Assembly (NCBI RefSeq): GCF_004365705.1
Contig: NZ_SOBN01000002.1
Span: forward strand, 558,001 to 622,000
From: Streptomyces sp. 846.5
Lineage (GTDB): Bacteria; Actinomycetota; Actinomycetes; Streptomycetales; Streptomycetaceae
Length of the DNA: 64,000 bases
Direction: 5' to 3'
Shown: piece after piece, positions 1 through 12,204 of the stretch
Layout of the letters: each line of letters opens with the position of its first letter
Numbering within the stretch: the first letter of the stretch is position 1
Notes under the pieces: model-generated
What the model was told of the DNA's origin: nothing
What the model saw: only the letters and a program-made list of their open reading frames with translations
The model's database searches: none
Position numbers and translations under genes: made by a program

Positions 1-2085
1 CCCGACCCGAACCGCGCCCGACCCCTCGAACACCGCCTCCCACTGCACCGGCACGCCGTTCACGTGCAACTGGCCAACCGCCGCCAGCACACCGACCGCC
101 TCGGGGCGGTCCTTGCGCAGTGCCGGGACCAACACACCCGTGGAGTCCTCCGCCAGGCAGGCCTGCGCCATCGCGGTGAGCGTGCCGTCGGGACCCAGCT
201 CCAGGAACCGGGTGACCCCGTTCTCCTCCAGCCACGCGATGCCGTCGGCGAAGCGCACGGCCTGCCGCACATGCGACACCCAGTACTCGGGTGACGTGAG
301 CTCGTCCGCCGTGGCCAACCGGCCGGTGACGTTCGAGACCACCGCCAGGCGCGGCTGCTGATACTCCACGTCTTCCGCCACCTCGCGGAACTCCGCGAGC
401 ATCGGCTCCATCAGCGGCGAGTGGAAGGCATGACTCACCCGCAGCCGCCTGGTGCGACGGCCCAGCGCCTCGATCCGCGCCCCGACCTCCAGCGTCACGG
501 CCTCCGTGCCCGAGACCACGACCGCGTTCGGGCCGTTGACGGCCGCGATGCCAACGTGACTCTCAAGGCCTTCCAGCAGGGGCAGCACCTCCGCCTCCGA
601 CGCCTGCAGCGCCACCATCGCCCCACCGGCAGGCAGCACCTGCATCAGACGACCACGCGCCACCACCAGACGGCACGCATCCTCCAGCGACAGCACCCCG
701 GCGACGTGGGCGGCGGCCAGCTCGCCGATGGAGTGGCCGACCAGGAAGTCCGGCCGGACCCCCCACGACTCCACCAACCGGAACAACGCCACCTCGACCG
801 CGAACAACGCCGGCTGCGCGAACGCCGTGCCGTTCAACGCCTCCGCGTCATCCCCGAAGACCACCTCGCGCAACGGAGCGTCCACCAGAGCGCACACCGC
901 ATCGAACGCCGCCGCGAACACCGGGAACGCCTCATACAACTCCCGGCCCATCCCCAACCGCTGCGAACCCTGCCCCGCGAACAAGAACGCCGTCCGGCCC
1001 TCCGTCCGGACCGAACCCGACACCACATTCGCAGCCGACTCGCCAGCCGCCACCGCTGCCAGCCCACGCACCAACTCGTCGCGGTCCGCGCCAAGAACGA
1101 CCGCGCGGTGCTCCAACGCCGACCGCGTCACCGCCGCAGACAACCCCAGATCGGCAGGTGCCAGCTCCGGGGCTGCCGCCACGAACGACGCCAGCCGCTG
1201 GGCCTGGTCACGCAACGCGCTCTCGCTCGCACCGGACACCACCACCGGCACCACCGGCAGCACCGCCGTGGCCTCCACCACCACCGCCTCCAGCACTGGC
1301 GCCTGCTCCACGATCACATGCGCATTGGTCCCGCTGATCCCGAACGAGGACACACCCGCCCGACGCGGACGACCCAGCTCCGGCCACTCCCGCTGCTCCG
1401 TCAACAACTCCACCGCACCGACCGACCAGTCCACATACGTCGACGGCTCGTCAGCGTGCAGGGTGCGCGGCAGCACCCCGTGCCGCATCGCCAGCACCAT
1501 CTTGATCACACCGCCGACACCGGCGGCCGCCTGGGAGTGCCCGATGTTCGACTTCAACGACCCCAGCCACAGCGGCCGCTCGGGCAAGCGGTCCTGCCCG
1601 TAGGTCGCCAGCAAGGCCTGCGCCTCGATCGGATCACCCAGGGTGGTCCCCGTCCCGTGCGCCTCCACCGCGTCCACATCCTGCGGCTTGAGCCCGGCCC
1701 CGGCCAGCGCCTGCCGGATCACCCGCTGCTGCGACGGACCGTTCGGCGCCGTCAACCCGTTCGACGCGCCGTCCTGATTCACCGCCGACCCCGCCACCAC
1801 CGCCAGCACCGCATGCCCATGACGCCGCGCATCCGAGAGCCGCTCCACCAGCAGCATGCCCACACCCTCGGCCCACGCGGTGCCGTCCGCACCCGCACCG
1901 AACGCCTTGCACCGGCCGTCGACAGCCAGGCCACGCTGCTGGCTGAAGTCGACAAAGGTATCGGGCGTCGACATCACCGTCACACCACCGGCCAGCGCCA
2001 GGTCACACTCGCCGGACCGCAGCGACTGCACCGCCAGGTGCAGCGCCACCAGCGACGACGAACACGCCGTGTCCACCGTCACCGC
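1..2085 (-). CDS. Modular PKS gene A, frameshifted continuation: rest of module-2 KS and its malonyl AT (runs off the window)
   Basis: This frame is open for 695 codons without a stop, down to base 1. It directly continues the loading-module PKS that ends prematurely at 2079. It encodes the missing part of the module-2 KS, beginning at the segment with active site TACSSS (about 2062). It then gives EAHGTGT and KSNIGH (the two catalytic His regions), GTNAHV, and an AT with GQGSQ (about 975), GHSIGE (721-738) and HAFHS (about 428). The AT pattern GHSIGE plus HAFH is the malonyl-CoA signature. The downstream domains of this module lie outside the window. It has no start codon or ribosome site of its own, so it is not an independent gene. 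It is either one ORF with 2079-11972 after correction of a sequencing error, or the orphaned 3' part of a broken gene. Codon use matches the upstream part. Confidence 0.9.
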
Positions 2086-5000
2086 TGGCCCTCAAGGCCG
2101 AAGGCGTAGGAGACCCGACCCGAGATCACACTGCCCGTCGTACCAGTCAGCACATACCCGTCGGAATCGTCCGAGGCGCCCCGCAGTCGCGAGACGTAGT
2201 CCTGACCCATCGCCCCCGCGAACACGCCCGTCCGGCTGCCGCGCAGCGAACCCGGATCAATACCCGCCCGCTCGAACACCTCCCACGAAGTCTCCAGCAG
2301 CAACCGCTGCTGCGGATCCATCGCCACCGCCTCACGCGGCGAAATCCCGAACAACCCCGCATCAAACAACGCCGCCCCATACAGGAACCCACCATCACGC
2401 ACATACGACCGCCCCGAAACACCCAGCTCCGGATCGAACAACCCGTCCAGGTCCCAACCACGGTCAGTCGGGAACCCCCCGATACCCTCCCCGCCCTCAA
2501 CCACCAACCGCCACAAGTCCTCCGGCGACTCCACCCCACCCGGGAACCGGCACGCCATCCCCACGATGACCACCGGATCGTCGTCAACAGCCATCGCCAC
2601 CGCAGGCAGCAGACCACTGGAGGCGGCCTCGGAGTCACCCACGACCTCCGACAGGACATGCTCGGCCAGAGCGACCGGAGTCGGGAAGTCGAATACCAGC
2701 GTGGCCGGCAGACGCATGCCGGTCACCGCGTTCACCCGGTTGCGCAGTTCCACCGACGTCAGCGAATCGAAGCCGAGCACCTTGAACGTCTGATCCGACG
2801 CGATGTCCCCGGCCGACGCATGCCCCAGCACCGCCGCAGCCTGGGCGCAGACCAGCTCCAGCACCGCCCGCTCGCGATCCGCCGCCTGCAGCCCGACCAG
2901 CCGCTGCTCCAGTTCGAGCCGCCCACCGGCACCGGCTCCTGCCCCGACAGCCGCGCTACGACGGGCCGGCGTCCGCACCAGGCCCCGCAGCAGTGCCGGA
3001 ACGGTGTCAGCCTGCCCCCGCAGGGACGTGACGTCGAGGTTCACCGGCAGCAGCAACGCCCGCTCCAGGCCCGCGCCGGCCTCCAGGACGTGCGTCAGCA
3101 GGTCCAAGCCCTGCTCGGCGCCCAGCGGCAGCATTCCGTTGCGCGCCATCCGCCGCAGATCCGCCGCACTCAGCTCGCTGGTCATCCCGGCGCCCGGCGC
3201 CCACGGACCCCACGCCAGCGACACCGCCGGAAGACCCTCCGCACGCCGCACCTGGGCCAGTCCGTCCAGGAACGCGTTCGCCGCCGAGTAGTTGCCCTGG
3301 CCCGCGCCGCCGAACGTCCCCATCACCGAGGAGAACAGCACGAACGCGGCCAGGTCCAGACCCTGCGTCAGCTCGTGCAGGTTGGTCGCCGCGTCCACCT
3401 TGGGACGGTAGACGGTGTCCATGCGCTCCGGCGTCAGCGCGGACACCACTCCGTCGTCCAGCACGCCGGCGGTGTGCACCACCGCAGTCAGCGGATGCTC
3501 CGCCGGAACCGCGTCGAGCAGGGCTTCGAGTGCCTGCCCGTCGGCGGCGTCGCAGGCCGCCACCGTTACCGCTGCCCCAAGCTCCGTCAACTCCCGGACC
3601 AGCTCCGCGACACCCGGCGCCGCCGAACCCCGCCTACTGGCGAGCAGCAGGTGCCGCACACCGTTCTCCCTCACCAGACGGCGGGCCACCAGCGAACCCA
3701 GACCACCGGTGCCACCGGTGACCAGCACCGTGCCATTCCGGTCCAGGACGGTCGGCAGGGTCAGCACCACCTTGCCGATGTTCTTCGCCTGGCTCAGATA
3801 GCGGAACGCCTCCGGCGCCCGACGCACATCCCACACCGACACCGGCGACGGCACCAACACCCCCGCCTCGAACAGCTCCACCAGCACGGCCAGCATCTCG
3901 CCGAGCCGCTCCGGGTCGGTGTCCATCAGGTCGAACGCCTGATAGGCCACACCCGGGTGCGCGGCAGCCACCGCGTCCGGCTCGCGGACATCGGTCTTGC
4001 CCATCTCCACGAACCGACCCCCGCGCGGCAGCAACCGCAACGAGGCATCGACGAACTCACCCGCCAGCGAGTCCAGCACCACATCCATCCCGGCACCGCC
4101 GGTCACCTCCGCGAACGCACCCTCGAACCCGAGGTCACGCGAGGAGGCAATGTGCGCGTCGTCCAGGCCCAACCCCCGCAGCGCCCCCCACTTGCCCGCG
4201 CTCGCCGTGCCGAACACCTCCGCGCCCAAGTGACGGGCCACCTGCACCGCCGCCATACCCACACCACCGGCCGCCGCGTGGACCAGCACCCGCTCACCCG
4301 GCTGCAACCCGCCCAGGTCCACCAGGGCGTAGTAGGCCGTCAGGAAGACCAGCGGCACCGACGCCGCCTGCGTGAACGACCAGCCCGCCGGAATCCGCGC
4401 CACCGTACGGGCGTCCGCCACCGCGACCGGCCCGAACGCCGCCGGGAACATCCCCAGTACCCGGTCGCCCACCGCCAACCCGACCACACCGGGACCGACC
4501 TCGGTCACCACACCCGCACCCTCAAGACCCGGCAACCCCGCATCCCCCGGATACATCCCCAACGCATTCAGCACATCCCGGAAATTCACCCCCGCAGCCC
4601 GCACCGACACCCGCACCTCACCCGCACCCAACTCCCGCACCGCACCCGGGTACTCCACCAACCCCAGACCCTCCAGGGTCCCCTGCTCCACAATCCCCAA
4701 CCGCCACGCACCCTCCCCCGGAACCGCCAACCCCCCAGCAACCACCCGCGCCAACCGGGACACGAAGACCGCACCCCCGCGCACCGCCAACTCCGGCTCA
4801 CCACCGGCCAGGGCACCCGGAACGGCCTCCCACGACTCCGCCGCACCATCGACGTCCACCAACGCGAACCGGCCCGGGTTCTCCGCCCGCGCCGCCCGCA
4901 CCAGACCCCACACCGCCGCCAGCACCGGATCCGGCACCTCACGACCCACACCCACCGCACCCTCGGTGACCAGAACCAACCGCGCCTCCCCAAAGCGCTC

Positions 5001-8000
5001 CTCCGCCAGCCACTCTGCCACCACACCCAGCACCCGACCGGTCACCGCACGCACAGCACCCGGCTCCGCCGTGACCCGCACCAGCACATCGCCGGTGACC
5101 GCCCCGTCCAGCTCAGCCAGATCCGCCACCTCGACCCAGTCACCCCCACCCGCAGCGCCCACCGCCGACGCCACCCAGTCCACCTGGAACAACCCGTCGC
5201 GGAACGCACCACCATGGGCCGCCGCACCGAGCGGCTCACCCGAAGCCTCCCGCAGCACCAACGACTCGACCTTGGCGACCGCACCGCCGACCCCGTCCGC
5301 CAGCTCCAGCGAAACGGTGTCCGCTCCCAGCTGCGCCACCCGCACCCGCAAGGTGCGGGCACCGGCTGCCGCGAGCGAGACTCCGCCCCAGGAGAACGGC
5401 AGGCGCAGCGCACCCACGCCCGAGGCAGGGCCACTCAGTAGAACGGCGTGCAGCGCCGCGTCCAGCAGCGCGGGGTGCAGACCGAACGTCCCCGCGAGCG
5501 CCTCGTGGTTCTCGGGCAGGCCCACGACGGCGAAGACCTCGTCGCCGCGCCGCCACAGCGCCTGCAGGCCGCGGAACGTAGGCCCGTAGGCGTAACCGAC
5601 CTCGGCGAACCGCTCATACACACCCTCGACGGACTCGGCCACCGCACCCACCGGCGGCCATACCGCGAAGTCGAACGCACCGCCGTCAAACGCACCGGCC
5701 GCGCGCGCCGGGGCATCGTCCGCCAGCGAACCGCTCGCGTTCAGCACCCACGGCACGTCATCCGACGCACCGTCACCTCGTGAGTAGATGTCCAGTGTGC
5801 GCTCACCGGACTGCCCCGGTGCACCCACCACGACTTGCAACTGGACTCCGCCACGCTCCGGTACGACCAGTGGCGCCGCGATCGTCAGTTCCTCCACGCG
5901 ACCGCAACCGACCTCGTCACCGGCCCGTACCGCCAGTTCCAGGAATCCTGTCCCCGGGAACACGACCACGCCTGCGACGCGGTGGTCCTCCAGCCATCCG
6001 TGCGACTGCAGCGACAACCGACCGGTGAGCAGGTAACCGCCGCCGCCCGCCAGTTCCACCGCCGCACCCAGCAGCGGGTGGTCGGCGGCCGTCAGACCGA
6101 GGCCGGCCGCGTCGCCCGAGGCGGGTACGGCCTTCGGCCAGAAGTGGCGCCGCTGGAAGGCATACGTGGGCAGGCCGATCCGGCGCGCGCCGGTGCCGGC
6201 GAACAGTGCCGACCACTCCACCTCGACGCCATGCGTGAACAGCCCGGAGGCGGCCGAGAGCAGCGTTGCCGCCTCGGGTCGTCCCTTGCGCAAGGCGGGG
6301 ACCAGCAGCCCGTCCGCCACCAGGCAGGCCTGTGCCATCGCGGTGAGGGTGCCGTCGGGACCCAGCTCCAGGAACCGGGTGGCGCCGTTCTGCTCCAGCC
6401 ACGCGATGCCTTCAGCGAAGCGGACGGCCTGGCGGACGTGGGACACCCAGTACTCGGGTGAGGCCAACTCCCCTGCAGTGGCGAGTTCGCCGGTGACGTT
6501 GGAGACGATCGCCAGCTGCGGCTCCTGGTACTCCACGCTCTCCGCCACCTGGCGGAAGTCCGCGAGCATCGGCTCCATCAGCGGCGAGTGGAACGCATGA
6601 CTCACCGTCAGCCGCGTCGCCTTGCGCCCCATCGCCCGCACCTGCTCGGCGATCTCCTCGACCGCGGCCTGTTCGCCGGAGATGACGACCGCGTTCGGGC
6701 CGTTGACCGCCGCGATGCCAACCTGGCCGGCATAGGACTCCAGCAGCGGCAGCACCTCCGCCTCCGACGCCTGCAGCGCCACCATCGCCCCACCAGCCGG
6801 CAGCGCCTGCATCAGACAGCCACGCGCAACCACCAGGCGGCACGCATCCTCCAGGGACAGCACACCGGCTACGTGCGCGGCAGCCAGCTCACCGATCGAA
6901 TGACCGACCAGGAAGTCCGGCCGCACACCCCACGACTCCACCAACCGGAACAACGCCACCTCAACCGCGAACAACGCCGGCTGCGCGAACTCGGTCCGGT
7001 TCAGCAGCTCCGCGTCCCCGCCGAACACCACCTCCCGCAGCGGCAGATCCACCAGCCCACACACCGCGTCGAACGCCGCCGCGAACACCGGGAACGCCTC
7101 ATACAACTCCAGGCCCATTCCCAGCCGCTGCGAACCCTGCCCCGCGAACAAGAACGCCGTCCGGCCCTCCGTCCGGGCCAAACCCGACACCACATTCGCA
7201 GCCGACTCGCCAGCCGCCACCGCTGCCAGCCCACGCACCAACTCATCGCGGTCCGCACCGAGAACGACCGCGCGGTACTCCAACGCGGACCGCGTCACCG
7301 CCGACGAGAGCCCCAGATCAGCCGCTGCCAGCTCCAGGTCCGCCGCCACGAACGACACCAACCGCTCGGCCTGGTCACGCAGCGCCTGGATGCTCGCACC
7401 CGACACCACCACCGGCACCACCGGCAGCACAGCGGTGGCTGCGTCGTCGACCAACGGCTCCGGCACCGGGGCCTGCTCCACGATCACATGCGCATTGGTC
7501 CCACTGATCCCGAACGAGGACACACCCGCGCGGCGCGGACGACCCAGCTCCGGCCACTCCCGCTGCACCGTCAAAAGCTCGACGTCACCGGCAGACCAGT
7601 CCACATGCGGCGATGCCACCTCCGCGTGCAGGGTGCGGGGCAGCACCCCGTGCCGCATCGCCTGCACCATCTTGATCACACCACCGACACCCGCAGCCGC
7701 CTGGGAGTGCCCGATGTTCGACTTCAACGACCCCAGCCACAGCGGCCGGTCCGCATCCCGGTCCTGCCCGTAGGTCGCCAGCAGCGCCTGCGCCTCGATC
7801 GGATCACCCAGGGTGGTCCCCGTCCCGTGCGCCTCCACCGCGTCGACATCCGTCGCCGCCAGTCCGGCCCCGGCCAGCGCCTGCCGGATCACCCGCTGCT
7901 GCGACGGACCGTTCGGCGCCGTCAACCCGTTCGACGCGCCGTCCTGATTCACCGCCGACCCCGCCACCACCGCCAGCACCGCATGGCCACGGCGCCGCGC

Positions 8001-11000
8001 GTCCGACAGCCGCTCCACCAGCAGGACACCGACACCCTCGGCCCACGCCGTCCCGTCCGCACCCGCACCGAACGGCTTGCACCGGCCGTCAACAGCCAAC
8101 CCACGCTGCCGACTGAACTCCACGAACATCTCCGGCGTCGACATCACCGTCACACCACCCGCCAACGCCAGATCGCACTCGCCCAACCGCAGCGACTGCA
8201 CCGCCAGGTGCAACGCCACCAACGACGACGAACACGCCGTATCCACCGTCACCGCCGGACCCTCAAGACCAAACGCATAGGAGACCCGACCCGAGATCAC
8301 ACTGCTGGTGGTCCCGGTCAGCAGGTAGCCGTCGGACTCCTCCGAGGTTCCCCGCAGGTATGACCCGTAGTCCTGACCCATCGCCCCCGCGAACACACCG
8401 GTCCGACTGCCGCGCAGCGAACCCGGATCAATACCCGCCCGCTCGAACACCTCCCACGAAGTCTCCAGCAGCAACCGCTGCTGCGGATCCATCGCCACCG
8501 CCTCACGCGGCGAAATCCCGAACAACCCCGCATCGAACGACCCGGCCCCATACAGGAACCCGCCGTCCCGCACATACGACCGCCCGGGCACCCCCGGTTC
8601 GGCGGCGAACAGCCCGTCCAGATCCCAGCCGCGATCGGTCGGGAACCCGCCGATCCCGTCGCCGCCCTCGATCACCAGCCGCCACAGGTCCTCCGGCGAC
8701 TCCACCCCACCCGGGAAGCGGCACGCCATTCCCACGATCACGACCGGATCATCGTCACCAGCCACCACCGGGGGCAGCAGCGCGTCCGAGGCGACCTCCG
8801 GGCCGCCGTGCAGGGTGTTGGCGAGATGGGCCGCCAGAGCCGCCGGAGTCGGGTAGTCGAAGAGCAGTGAGGACGGCAGCTTCAGACCGGTCGCCATCTT
8901 CAGCCGGTTGCGCAGGTCCACGGAGGTCAGCGAGTCGAACCCGAGGTCCTTGAAGGTGCTCCGGGATGCCACCTGGTCCGCGGACTCATGGCTCAGGATG
9001 ATCGCGACATGGGTGCGAACCAGGTCGAGGAGCGCGCTGCGGCGCCGCGCGTCGGACGCCTCGGGAGCGGCAGGGGCTGCGAGTGCCTGCGTCGGTGCCG
9101 CGGGAACGACTCCAGCCGCAGCAGCGGGGGTGACAGCGCGCGTCGCTGGAGCGTCACCGAGCCAGTAGCGGCGGCGCTGGAAAGCGTAGGTCGGCAGTTC
9201 GACCCGGCGCGCGCCGGTGCCGGCGAACAGTGCTGCCCAGTCGACCTCGGCGCCGTGCGCGTAGGCCTCGGCCAGTGAGGCGAGCATCCGTGCCGGGCCG
9301 CCGTCGGCGCGGCGCAGCGTCCCGATCGCGGGTGCTTCCAGGTCGGCCGCGTCAACGGTCTCCGCTATGCCGGAGGTCAGCACGGGGTGGGAACTGACCT
9401 CGACGAAGAGGTCGTACTGCTGCTCGACCAGGGCTCGGACGGCTTCCTCGAAGCGCACCGGCTGCCGCAGGTTCCGGTACCAGTAGGCGCCGTCCAGCGT
9501 CGTCGTGTCCACGAAGGCGGCGTCCACGGTGGAGAAGAAGGGCACCTCGCCCGGACCCGGTGTCAGGCCTGCCAGCAAGACCGACAGTTCGTCCTTGAGG
9601 GCCTCGACGTGCACCGAGTGCGAGGCGTAGTCGATCGGAACCCGGCGGGCCCGGATGCCCTCGCTGTCGGCCCATGCCTGCAACTCCACGAGGGCGTCCG
9701 CGTCGCCGGCCACCACGACCGACACCGGTCCGTTCACCGCGGCGACCACGAGCCGGCCCGCCCAGCGGACCAGCAGTTCCTCGACCGCAGCCAGAGTCAA
9801 CGGCAACGAGACCATTCCGCCACGCCCGGCGATGGCCGAGATCGCCCGCCGACGCAGTGCCACGACCCGAGCGCCGTCGGTCAGCGACAGGGCGCCCGAC
9901 ACGCACGCCGCGGCGATCTCGCCCTGTGAATGGCCCATCACCGCGGCGGGAACCACACCGAAGGAGCGCCACAGCTCCGCGAGCGAGACCATGACCGCCC
10001 AGGAGACCTGCTGCACCACGTCCACGTGGTCCACCGCAGGGGAACCCTCGGCCCCGCGGAGCACGTCCATCAGCGACCAGTCGACCCAGGGGTCCAAGGC
10101 GTCCGCGCACTCCCGCATCCGCGCGGCGAAGGCGGGGAAGTGCTCCAGCAGGTCACGGCCCATGCCGACCCACTGGGCACCCTGCCCGGGGAACACGAAC
10201 ACCACCGGGGCGCTGCCACCGCCCTGAGCGGCGCCGGCGGTCGACCGACCCTCGACCAGTCCCGGCACGCTGCGGCCCTCGGCCAGCGCCCGCAGGCCGC
10301 GCCGGACTTCCTCCGGGTTCTGACCCGTGATCACGGCACGGTGTTCGAAACCGGTCCTGGTGGCAGCCAGCGAGAAGCCGATGTCGGCGATGGACGGCAC
10401 CGGGTCGGCGTCGACCTGCGCCAGCAGCCGACCGGCCTGGGCCCGCAGCGACTCCTCGGTGCGTCCCGACACCACCCAGGGCACCGTCGGGACGTCCACC
10501 AGGACGGGGCCGCCGCCGAGCGGGTCGCCCAGGTCTCCGGCGTCTCCCGCTCCGGCCCACTCGGACAGCACCACATGGCAGTTGGTCCCGCCCATGCCGA
10601 ACGCGCTCACGCCGGCCAGCAGCGGCTGGTCCGCCTGCGGCCAGGGGCTCAGCTCGGTGGAGACCCGAAGGTTCAGGGCGTCCAGCGGGATGTCCGGGTT
10701 CGGCTTCTCGAAGTTCAGGCTGGCCGGAAGCTCGCGTCGGCTGATCGACAGGACGGCCTTGAGCAGACCGGTGATCCCGGCCGCGCTCTCCAGGTGCCCG
10801 ACGTTCGTCTTCGCTGAGCCGACCACCAGCGGTGCATCGTCCGCGCGGGCCGCGCCGAGCACCGCACCGAGTGCGGCGGCCTCGATCGGATCGCCCAGCT
10901 TCGTTCCGGTGCCGTGCAGTTCGACGTACTGAACGTCCGCGGGGTCGACCCCCGCCGCCCGGTACGCGCGCCGCAGCACGTCCTCCTGGGCCGCGCGTTC

Positions 11001-11972
11001 GGGCGCGGTCAGGCCCTCGCCGCCGCCGTCGTTGTTGACCGCGCTGCCGCGGATCACGCAGTGGATCGGGTCGCCGTCGGCGATGGCCTGCGACAGCTTC
11101 TTGAGCACGACGAGCCCGCCGCCCTCGCCCCGGACGTAGCCGTTCGCCCGGGCGTCGAAGGTGTGGCAGCGGCCGTCGGGGGACAGACCGCCGAACTTGG
11201 CCGAGGCGACCAGGCTGTCGGGGGCGAGGGTCAGGTTGACGCCACCCGCGAGGGCGAGCTCGGACTCGCCCCGCCGCAGGCTCTCGCACGCCAGGTGCAC
11301 GGCGACCAGGGAGGAGGACTGGCCGGTGTCCACGGTGAGGCTCGGACCGCGCAGGCCGAGGATGTAGGAGAGCCGGTTGGCGATGATGGCCCGGTTGAGC
11401 CCGGTGAAGGTGTGCGGGCCGATGCCTTCCAGACCCTGCTGGTGCGAGAGCGTCGCATAGTCGTCCCAGGTGGCCCCCACGAACACCCCGGTGCGGCTGC
11501 CGCGCAGCCTGCGGGGGACGATCCCGCCCTGTTCCAGGGCCTCCCAGCCGAGCTCTAGGACCAGCCGCTGCTGGGGGTCCATCGCCACGGCCTCGCGCGG
11601 CGAGATACCGAAGAAACCGGGATCGAACCGGTCGACCTGGTCGAGGAAGCCGCCCCAGCGGCTGTTCGCCTTGCCGGGCGCGGAGGGGTCCGCGTCGAAC
11701 AGCGCATCCGTGTCCCAGCGGCCTTCCGGGGCCTGGACCACGGCGCTCTCGCCGGCGCGCAGCAGTTGCCAGAACTCATCGGGATTGGAGGCCTTCGGAA
11801 GGCGGCAGGAAATTCCGACCACCGCTACGGCGTCGTCCAGGGAACGTCCGTCTTCTGGCAACACGGGCACAGCCTCCACCTTGCGAATCCGAATCATCCC
11901 TGCACGCGGCACAGTCGGGTCCGAGACCATATGTGGCCCCACCCTGATGCCGGCGGGGAGGAGTTGTCCCAC
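2079..11972 (-). CDS. Modular PKS gene A: loading module (KSQ-AT-ACP), module 1 (KS-AT-DH-ER-KR-ACP), start of module 2; 3297 aa to a frameshift
   Basis: First protein of the assembly line. Domains by residue: KSQ 48-472 with Gln in place of the active Cys (VDTGQSSS; codon at 11319-11321); AT 598-932 with GHSQGE and YASH (methylmalonyl type); ACP with GFDSL near 1011; KS 1077-1498; AT 1610-1942 (GHSIGE, HAFHS: malonyl); DH 1965-2262 with intact HxxxGxxxxP; ER 2437-2742 with AAAGGVG; KR 2757-3190 with GGTGGLG and LDD; ACP near 3067; second KS from 3135. The frame ends at TGA 2079-2081, inside this KS and before its Cys. There is no N-terminal coiled coil, as expected for a loading protein. The GTG start at 11972 has no evident ribosome site; ATG at 11930 (residue 15), preceded by AGGGTGGGG, is an alternative. 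It is divergent from the TetR gene and is transcribed leftward out of the window. Confidence 0.93.
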   Translation of the reverse strand: MGQLLPAGIRVGPHMVSDPTVPRAGMIRIRKVEAVPVLPEDGRSLDDAVAVVGISCRLPKASNPDEFWQLLRAGESAVVQAPEGRWDTDALFDADPSAPGKANSRWGGFLDQVDRFDPGFFGISPREAVAMDPQQRLVLELGWEALEQGGIVPRRLRGSRTGVFVGATWDDYATLSHQQGLEGIGPHTFTGLNRAIIANRLSYILGLRGPSLTVDTGQSSSLVAVHLACESLRRGESELALAGGVNLTLAPDSLVASAKFGGLSPDGRCHTFDARANGYVRGEGGGLVVLKKLSQAIADGDPIHCVIRGSAVNNDGGGEGLTAPERAAQEDVLRRAYRAAGVDPADVQYVELHGTGTKLGDPIEAAALGAVLGAARADDAPLVVGSAKTNVGHLESAAGITGLLKAVLSISRRELPASLNFEKPNPDIPLDALNLRVSTELSPWPQADQPLLAGVSAFGMGGTNCHVVLSEWAGAGDAGDLGDPLGGGPVLVDVPTVPWVVSGRTEESLRAQAGRLLAQVDADPVPSIADIGFSLAATRTGFEHRAVITGQNPEEVRRGLRALAEGRSVPGLVEGRSTAGAAQGGGSAPVVFVFPGQGAQWVGMGRDLLEHFPAFAARMRECADALDPWVDWSLMDVLRGAEGSPAVDHVDVVQQVSWAVMVSLAELWRSFGVVPAAVMGHSQGEIAAACVSGALSLTDGARVVALRRRAISAIAGRGGMVSLPLTLAAVEELLVRWAGRLVVAAVNGPVSVVVAGDADALVELQAWADSEGIRARRVPIDYASHSVHVEALKDELSVLLAGLTPGPGEVPFFSTVDAAFVDTTTLDGAYWYRNLRQPVRFEEAVRALVEQQYDLFVEVSSHPVLTSGIAETVDAADLEAPAIGTLRRADGGPARMLASLAEAYAHGAEVDWAALFAGTGARRVELPTYAFQRRRYWLGDAPATRAVTPAAAAGVVPAAPTQALAAPAAPEASDARRRSALLDLVRTHVAIILSHESADQVASRSTFKDLGFDSLTSVDLRNRLKMATGLKLPSSLLFDYPTPAALAAHLANTLHGGPEVASDALLPPVVAGDDDPVVIVGMACRFPGGVESPEDLWRLVIEGGDGIGGFPTDRGWDLDGLFAAEPGVPGRSYVRDGGFLYGAGSFDAGLFGISPREAVAMDPQQRLLLETSWEVFERAGIDPGSLRGSRTGVFAGAMGQDYGSYLRGTSEESDGYLLTGTTSSVISGRVSYAFGLEGPAVTVDTACSSSLVALHLAVQSLRLGECDLALAGGVTVMSTPEMFVEFSRQRGLAVDGRCKPFGAGADGTAWAEGVGVLLVERLSDARRRGHAVLAVVAGSAVNQDGASNGLTAPNGPSQQRVIRQALAGAGLAATDVDAVEAHGTGTTLGDPIEAQALLATYGQDRDADRPLWLGSLKSNIGHSQAAAGVGGVIKMVQAMRHGVLPRTLHAEVASPHVDWSAGDVELLTVQREWPELGRPRRAGVSSFGISGTNAHVIVEQAPVPEPLVDDAATAVLPVVPVVVSGASIQALRDQAERLVSFVAADLELAAADLGLSSAVTRSALEYRAVVLGADRDELVRGLAAVAAGESAANVVSGLARTEGRTAFLFAGQGSQRLGMGLELYEAFPVFAAAFDAVCGLVDLPLREVVFGGDAELLNRTEFAQPALFAVEVALFRLVESWGVRPDFLVGHSIGELAAAHVAGVLSLEDACRLVVARGCLMQALPAGGAMVALQASEAEVLPLLESYAGQVGIAAVNGPNAVVISGEQAAVEEIAEQVRAMGRKATRLTVSHAFHSPLMEPMLADFRQVAESVEYQEPQLAIVSNVTGELATAGELASPEYWVSHVRQAVRFAEGIAWLEQNGATRFLELGPDGTLTAMAQACLVADGLLVPALRKGRPEAATLLSAASGLFTHGVEVEWSALFAGTGARRIGLPTYAFQRRHFWPKAVPASGDAAGLGLTAADHPLLGAAVELAGGGGYLLTGRLSLQSHGWLEDHRVAGVVVFPGTGFLELAVRAGDEVGCGRVEELTIAAPLVVPERGGVQLQVVVGAPGQSGERTLDIYSRGDGASDDVPWVLNASGSLADDAPARAAGAFDGGAFDFAVWPPVGAVAESVEGVYERFAEVGYAYGPTFRGLQALWRRGDEVFAVVGLPENHEALAGTFGLHPALLDAALHAVLLSGPASGVGALRLPFSWGGVSLAAAGARTLRVRVAQLGADTVSLELADGVGGAVAKVESLVLREASGEPLGAAAHGGAFRDGLFQVDWVASAVGAAGGGDWVEVADLAELDGAVTGDVLVRVTAEPGAVRAVTGRVLGVVAEWLAEERFGEARLVLVTEGAVGVGREVPDPVLAAVWGLVRAARAENPGRFALVDVDGAAESWEAVPGALAGGEPELAVRGGAVFVSRLARVVAGGLAVPGEGAWRLGIVEQGTLEGLGLVEYPGAVRELGAGEVRVSVRAAGVNFRDVLNALGMYPGDAGLPGLEGAGVVTEVGPGVVGLAVGDRVLGMFPAAFGPVAVADARTVARIPAGWSFTQAASVPLVFLTAYYALVDLGGLQPGERVLVHAAAGGVGMAAVQVARHLGAEVFGTASAGKWGALRGLGLDDAHIASSRDLGFEGAFAEVTGGAGMDVVLDSLAGEFVDASLRLLPRGGRFVEMGKTDVREPDAVAAAHPGVAYQAFDLMDTDPERLGEMLAVLVELFEAGVLVPSPVSVWDVRRAPEAFRYLSQAKNIGKVVLTLPTVLDRNGTVLVTGGTGGLGSLVARRLVRENGVRHLLLASRRGSAAPGVAELVRELTELGAAVTVAACDAADGQALEALLDAVPAEHPLTAVVHTAGVLDDGVVSALTPERMDTVYRPKVDAATNLHELTQGLDLAAFVLFSSVMGTFGGAGQGNYSAANAFLDGLAQVRRAEGLPAVSLAWGPWAPGAGMTSELSAADLRRMARNGMLPLGAEQGLDLLTHVLEAGAGLERALLLPVNLDVTSLRGQADTVPALLRGLVRTPARRSAAVGAGAGAGGRLELEQRLVGLQAADRERAVLELVCAQAAAVLGHASAGDIASDQTFKVLGFDSLTSVELRNRVNAVTGMRLPATLVFDFPTPVALAEHVLSEVVGDSEAASSGLLPAVAMAVDDDPVVIVGMACRFPGGVESPEDLWRLVVEGGEGIGGFPTDRGWDLDGLFDPELGVSGRSYVRDGGFLYGAALFDAGLFGISPREAVAMDPQQRLLLETSWEVFERAGIDPGSLRGSRTGVFAGAMGQDYVSRLRGASDDSDGYVLTGTTGSVISGRVSYAFGLEGQR
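2085..2091 (-). other. Single-base deletion frameshift in the module-2 KS of PKS A
   Basis: Paralogous KS domains here read GGC CCx GCG GTG (Gly-Pro-Ala-Val) before TVDTACSSS. This copy reads GGC CAG CGG TGA. One C appears lost from a CCC run (2087-2088 on the minus strand), giving Gly-Gln-Arg-stop. The correct frame resumes at once with GCG at 2085-2083 and stays open to base 1. The homopolymer setting and the intact downstream coding favour a sequencing error, but real inactivation cannot be excluded. Confidence 0.85.
2600..8745 (-). other. PKS A module 1: KS-AT(malonyl)-DH-ER-KR-ACP
   Basis: KS Cys about 8235; AT GHSIGE about 6895 and HAFHS about 6595; DH His in HRVAG about 5983 and DAALH; ER about 4665-3750 with NADPH motif AAAGGVG; KR GGTGGLG about 3705 with LDD (B-type fingerprint) and the Ser and Tyr (GNYSAAN) present; ACP GFDSL about 2775. 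All catalytic motifs look intact, so a two-carbon saturated unit is predicted. Confidence 0.88.
8780..11830 (-). other. PKS A loading module: KSQ-AT(methylmalonyl)-ACP
   Basis: The KS has Gln at the nucleophile position but keeps the [10 protein letters not shown] and KTNVGH histidine motifs. This is the pattern of decarboxylating KSQ loading domains. The AT carries GQGAQ (about 10180), GHSQGE (about 9930) and YASH (about 9628), which predicts methylmalonyl-CoA. Decarboxylation on the ACP (GFDSL about 8940) would give a propionyl starter. Confidence 0.9.
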
Positions 11973-12003
11973 AGGTCAGGCACCATCTAGGGGTACCTCT
12001 ACT

Positions 12004-12035
12004 CTTCGTTGCCGATCTTCGTTGCCGATCTTCGT
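12004..12035. repeat. 13-bp tandem repeat CTTCGTTGCCGAT, 2.5 copies
   Basis: Perfect copies lie at 12004-12016 and 12017-12029, with a partial third copy (CTTCGT) at 12030-12035. They sit 32-63 bases upstream of the PKS A start codon, in its leader or promoter, and could be tandem regulator sites. That role is inferred from position only. Confidence 0.75.
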
Positions 12036-12157
12036 CACCGGGGCCGGGCGACGGTCCGCAGGCCGGTCCCGGGCTCGGACGCTAGCACCGCCGTTCTTGG
12101 GCGGTCGCGTGCCGCCGGCGTTGTCTAGGGAATTCCAGGGAGTGCGGCAGGACAGTG

Positions 12158-12187
12158 TCGACAAGCGTTACCTGGGCGACGTATTTT
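12158..12187 (+). promoter_or_regulatory. Candidate tetR promoter giving a leaderless transcript
   Basis: A TCGACA -35-like box (12158-12163) and a TATTTT -10-like box (12182-12187) are 18 bp apart. The ATG at 12194 lies six bases past the -10 box, where transcription would start. No ribosome site precedes that ATG. Together these suggest a leaderless mRNA, common in Streptomyces. Both boxes are imperfect matches. Confidence 0.4.
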
Positions 12188-12204
12188 TTACTCATGCAGG
12201 TAAC
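12167..12204. promoter_or_regulatory. Inverted repeat GTTACCTG-N22-CAGGTAAC, candidate TetR operator
   Basis: Perfect 8-bp arms at 12167-12174 and 12197-12204 are centred at 12185-12186, on the putative -10 box of the tetR promoter; the right arm falls just inside the coding sequence. A self-regulating TetR dimer site is a natural reading. The 22-bp spacer is longer than in many TetR operators, so it could be two half-sites for separate dimers. Confidence 0.45.

Larger units (their letters stand above)
11973..12193. promoter_or_regulatory. Divergent intergenic region between PKS A and the TetR gene
   Basis: This 221-bp non-coding stretch separates the leftward PKS A from the rightward tetR gene, so it should hold promoters for both. 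It contains 2.5 tandem copies of a 13-bp unit (12004-12035) and a small ACCGCC/GGCGGT hairpin (12087-12105). It also contains a GGAATTCC palindrome (12129-12136), plus the candidate tetR promoter and inverted repeat described separately. No convincing -10/-35 pair was found for PKS A. Confidence 0.6.

Noticed and set aside
421-2109. Plus-strand open frame of 562 codons over the module-2 KS-AT
   Set aside because: Antisense shadow of PKS A with the same Arg/His-rich composition and no recognisable domain.
12155-12157. GTG start for the TetR gene
   Set aside because: It lies inside the candidate promoter and adds 13 residues with no similarity to TetR N-termini. ATG 12194 is preferred, though not proven.
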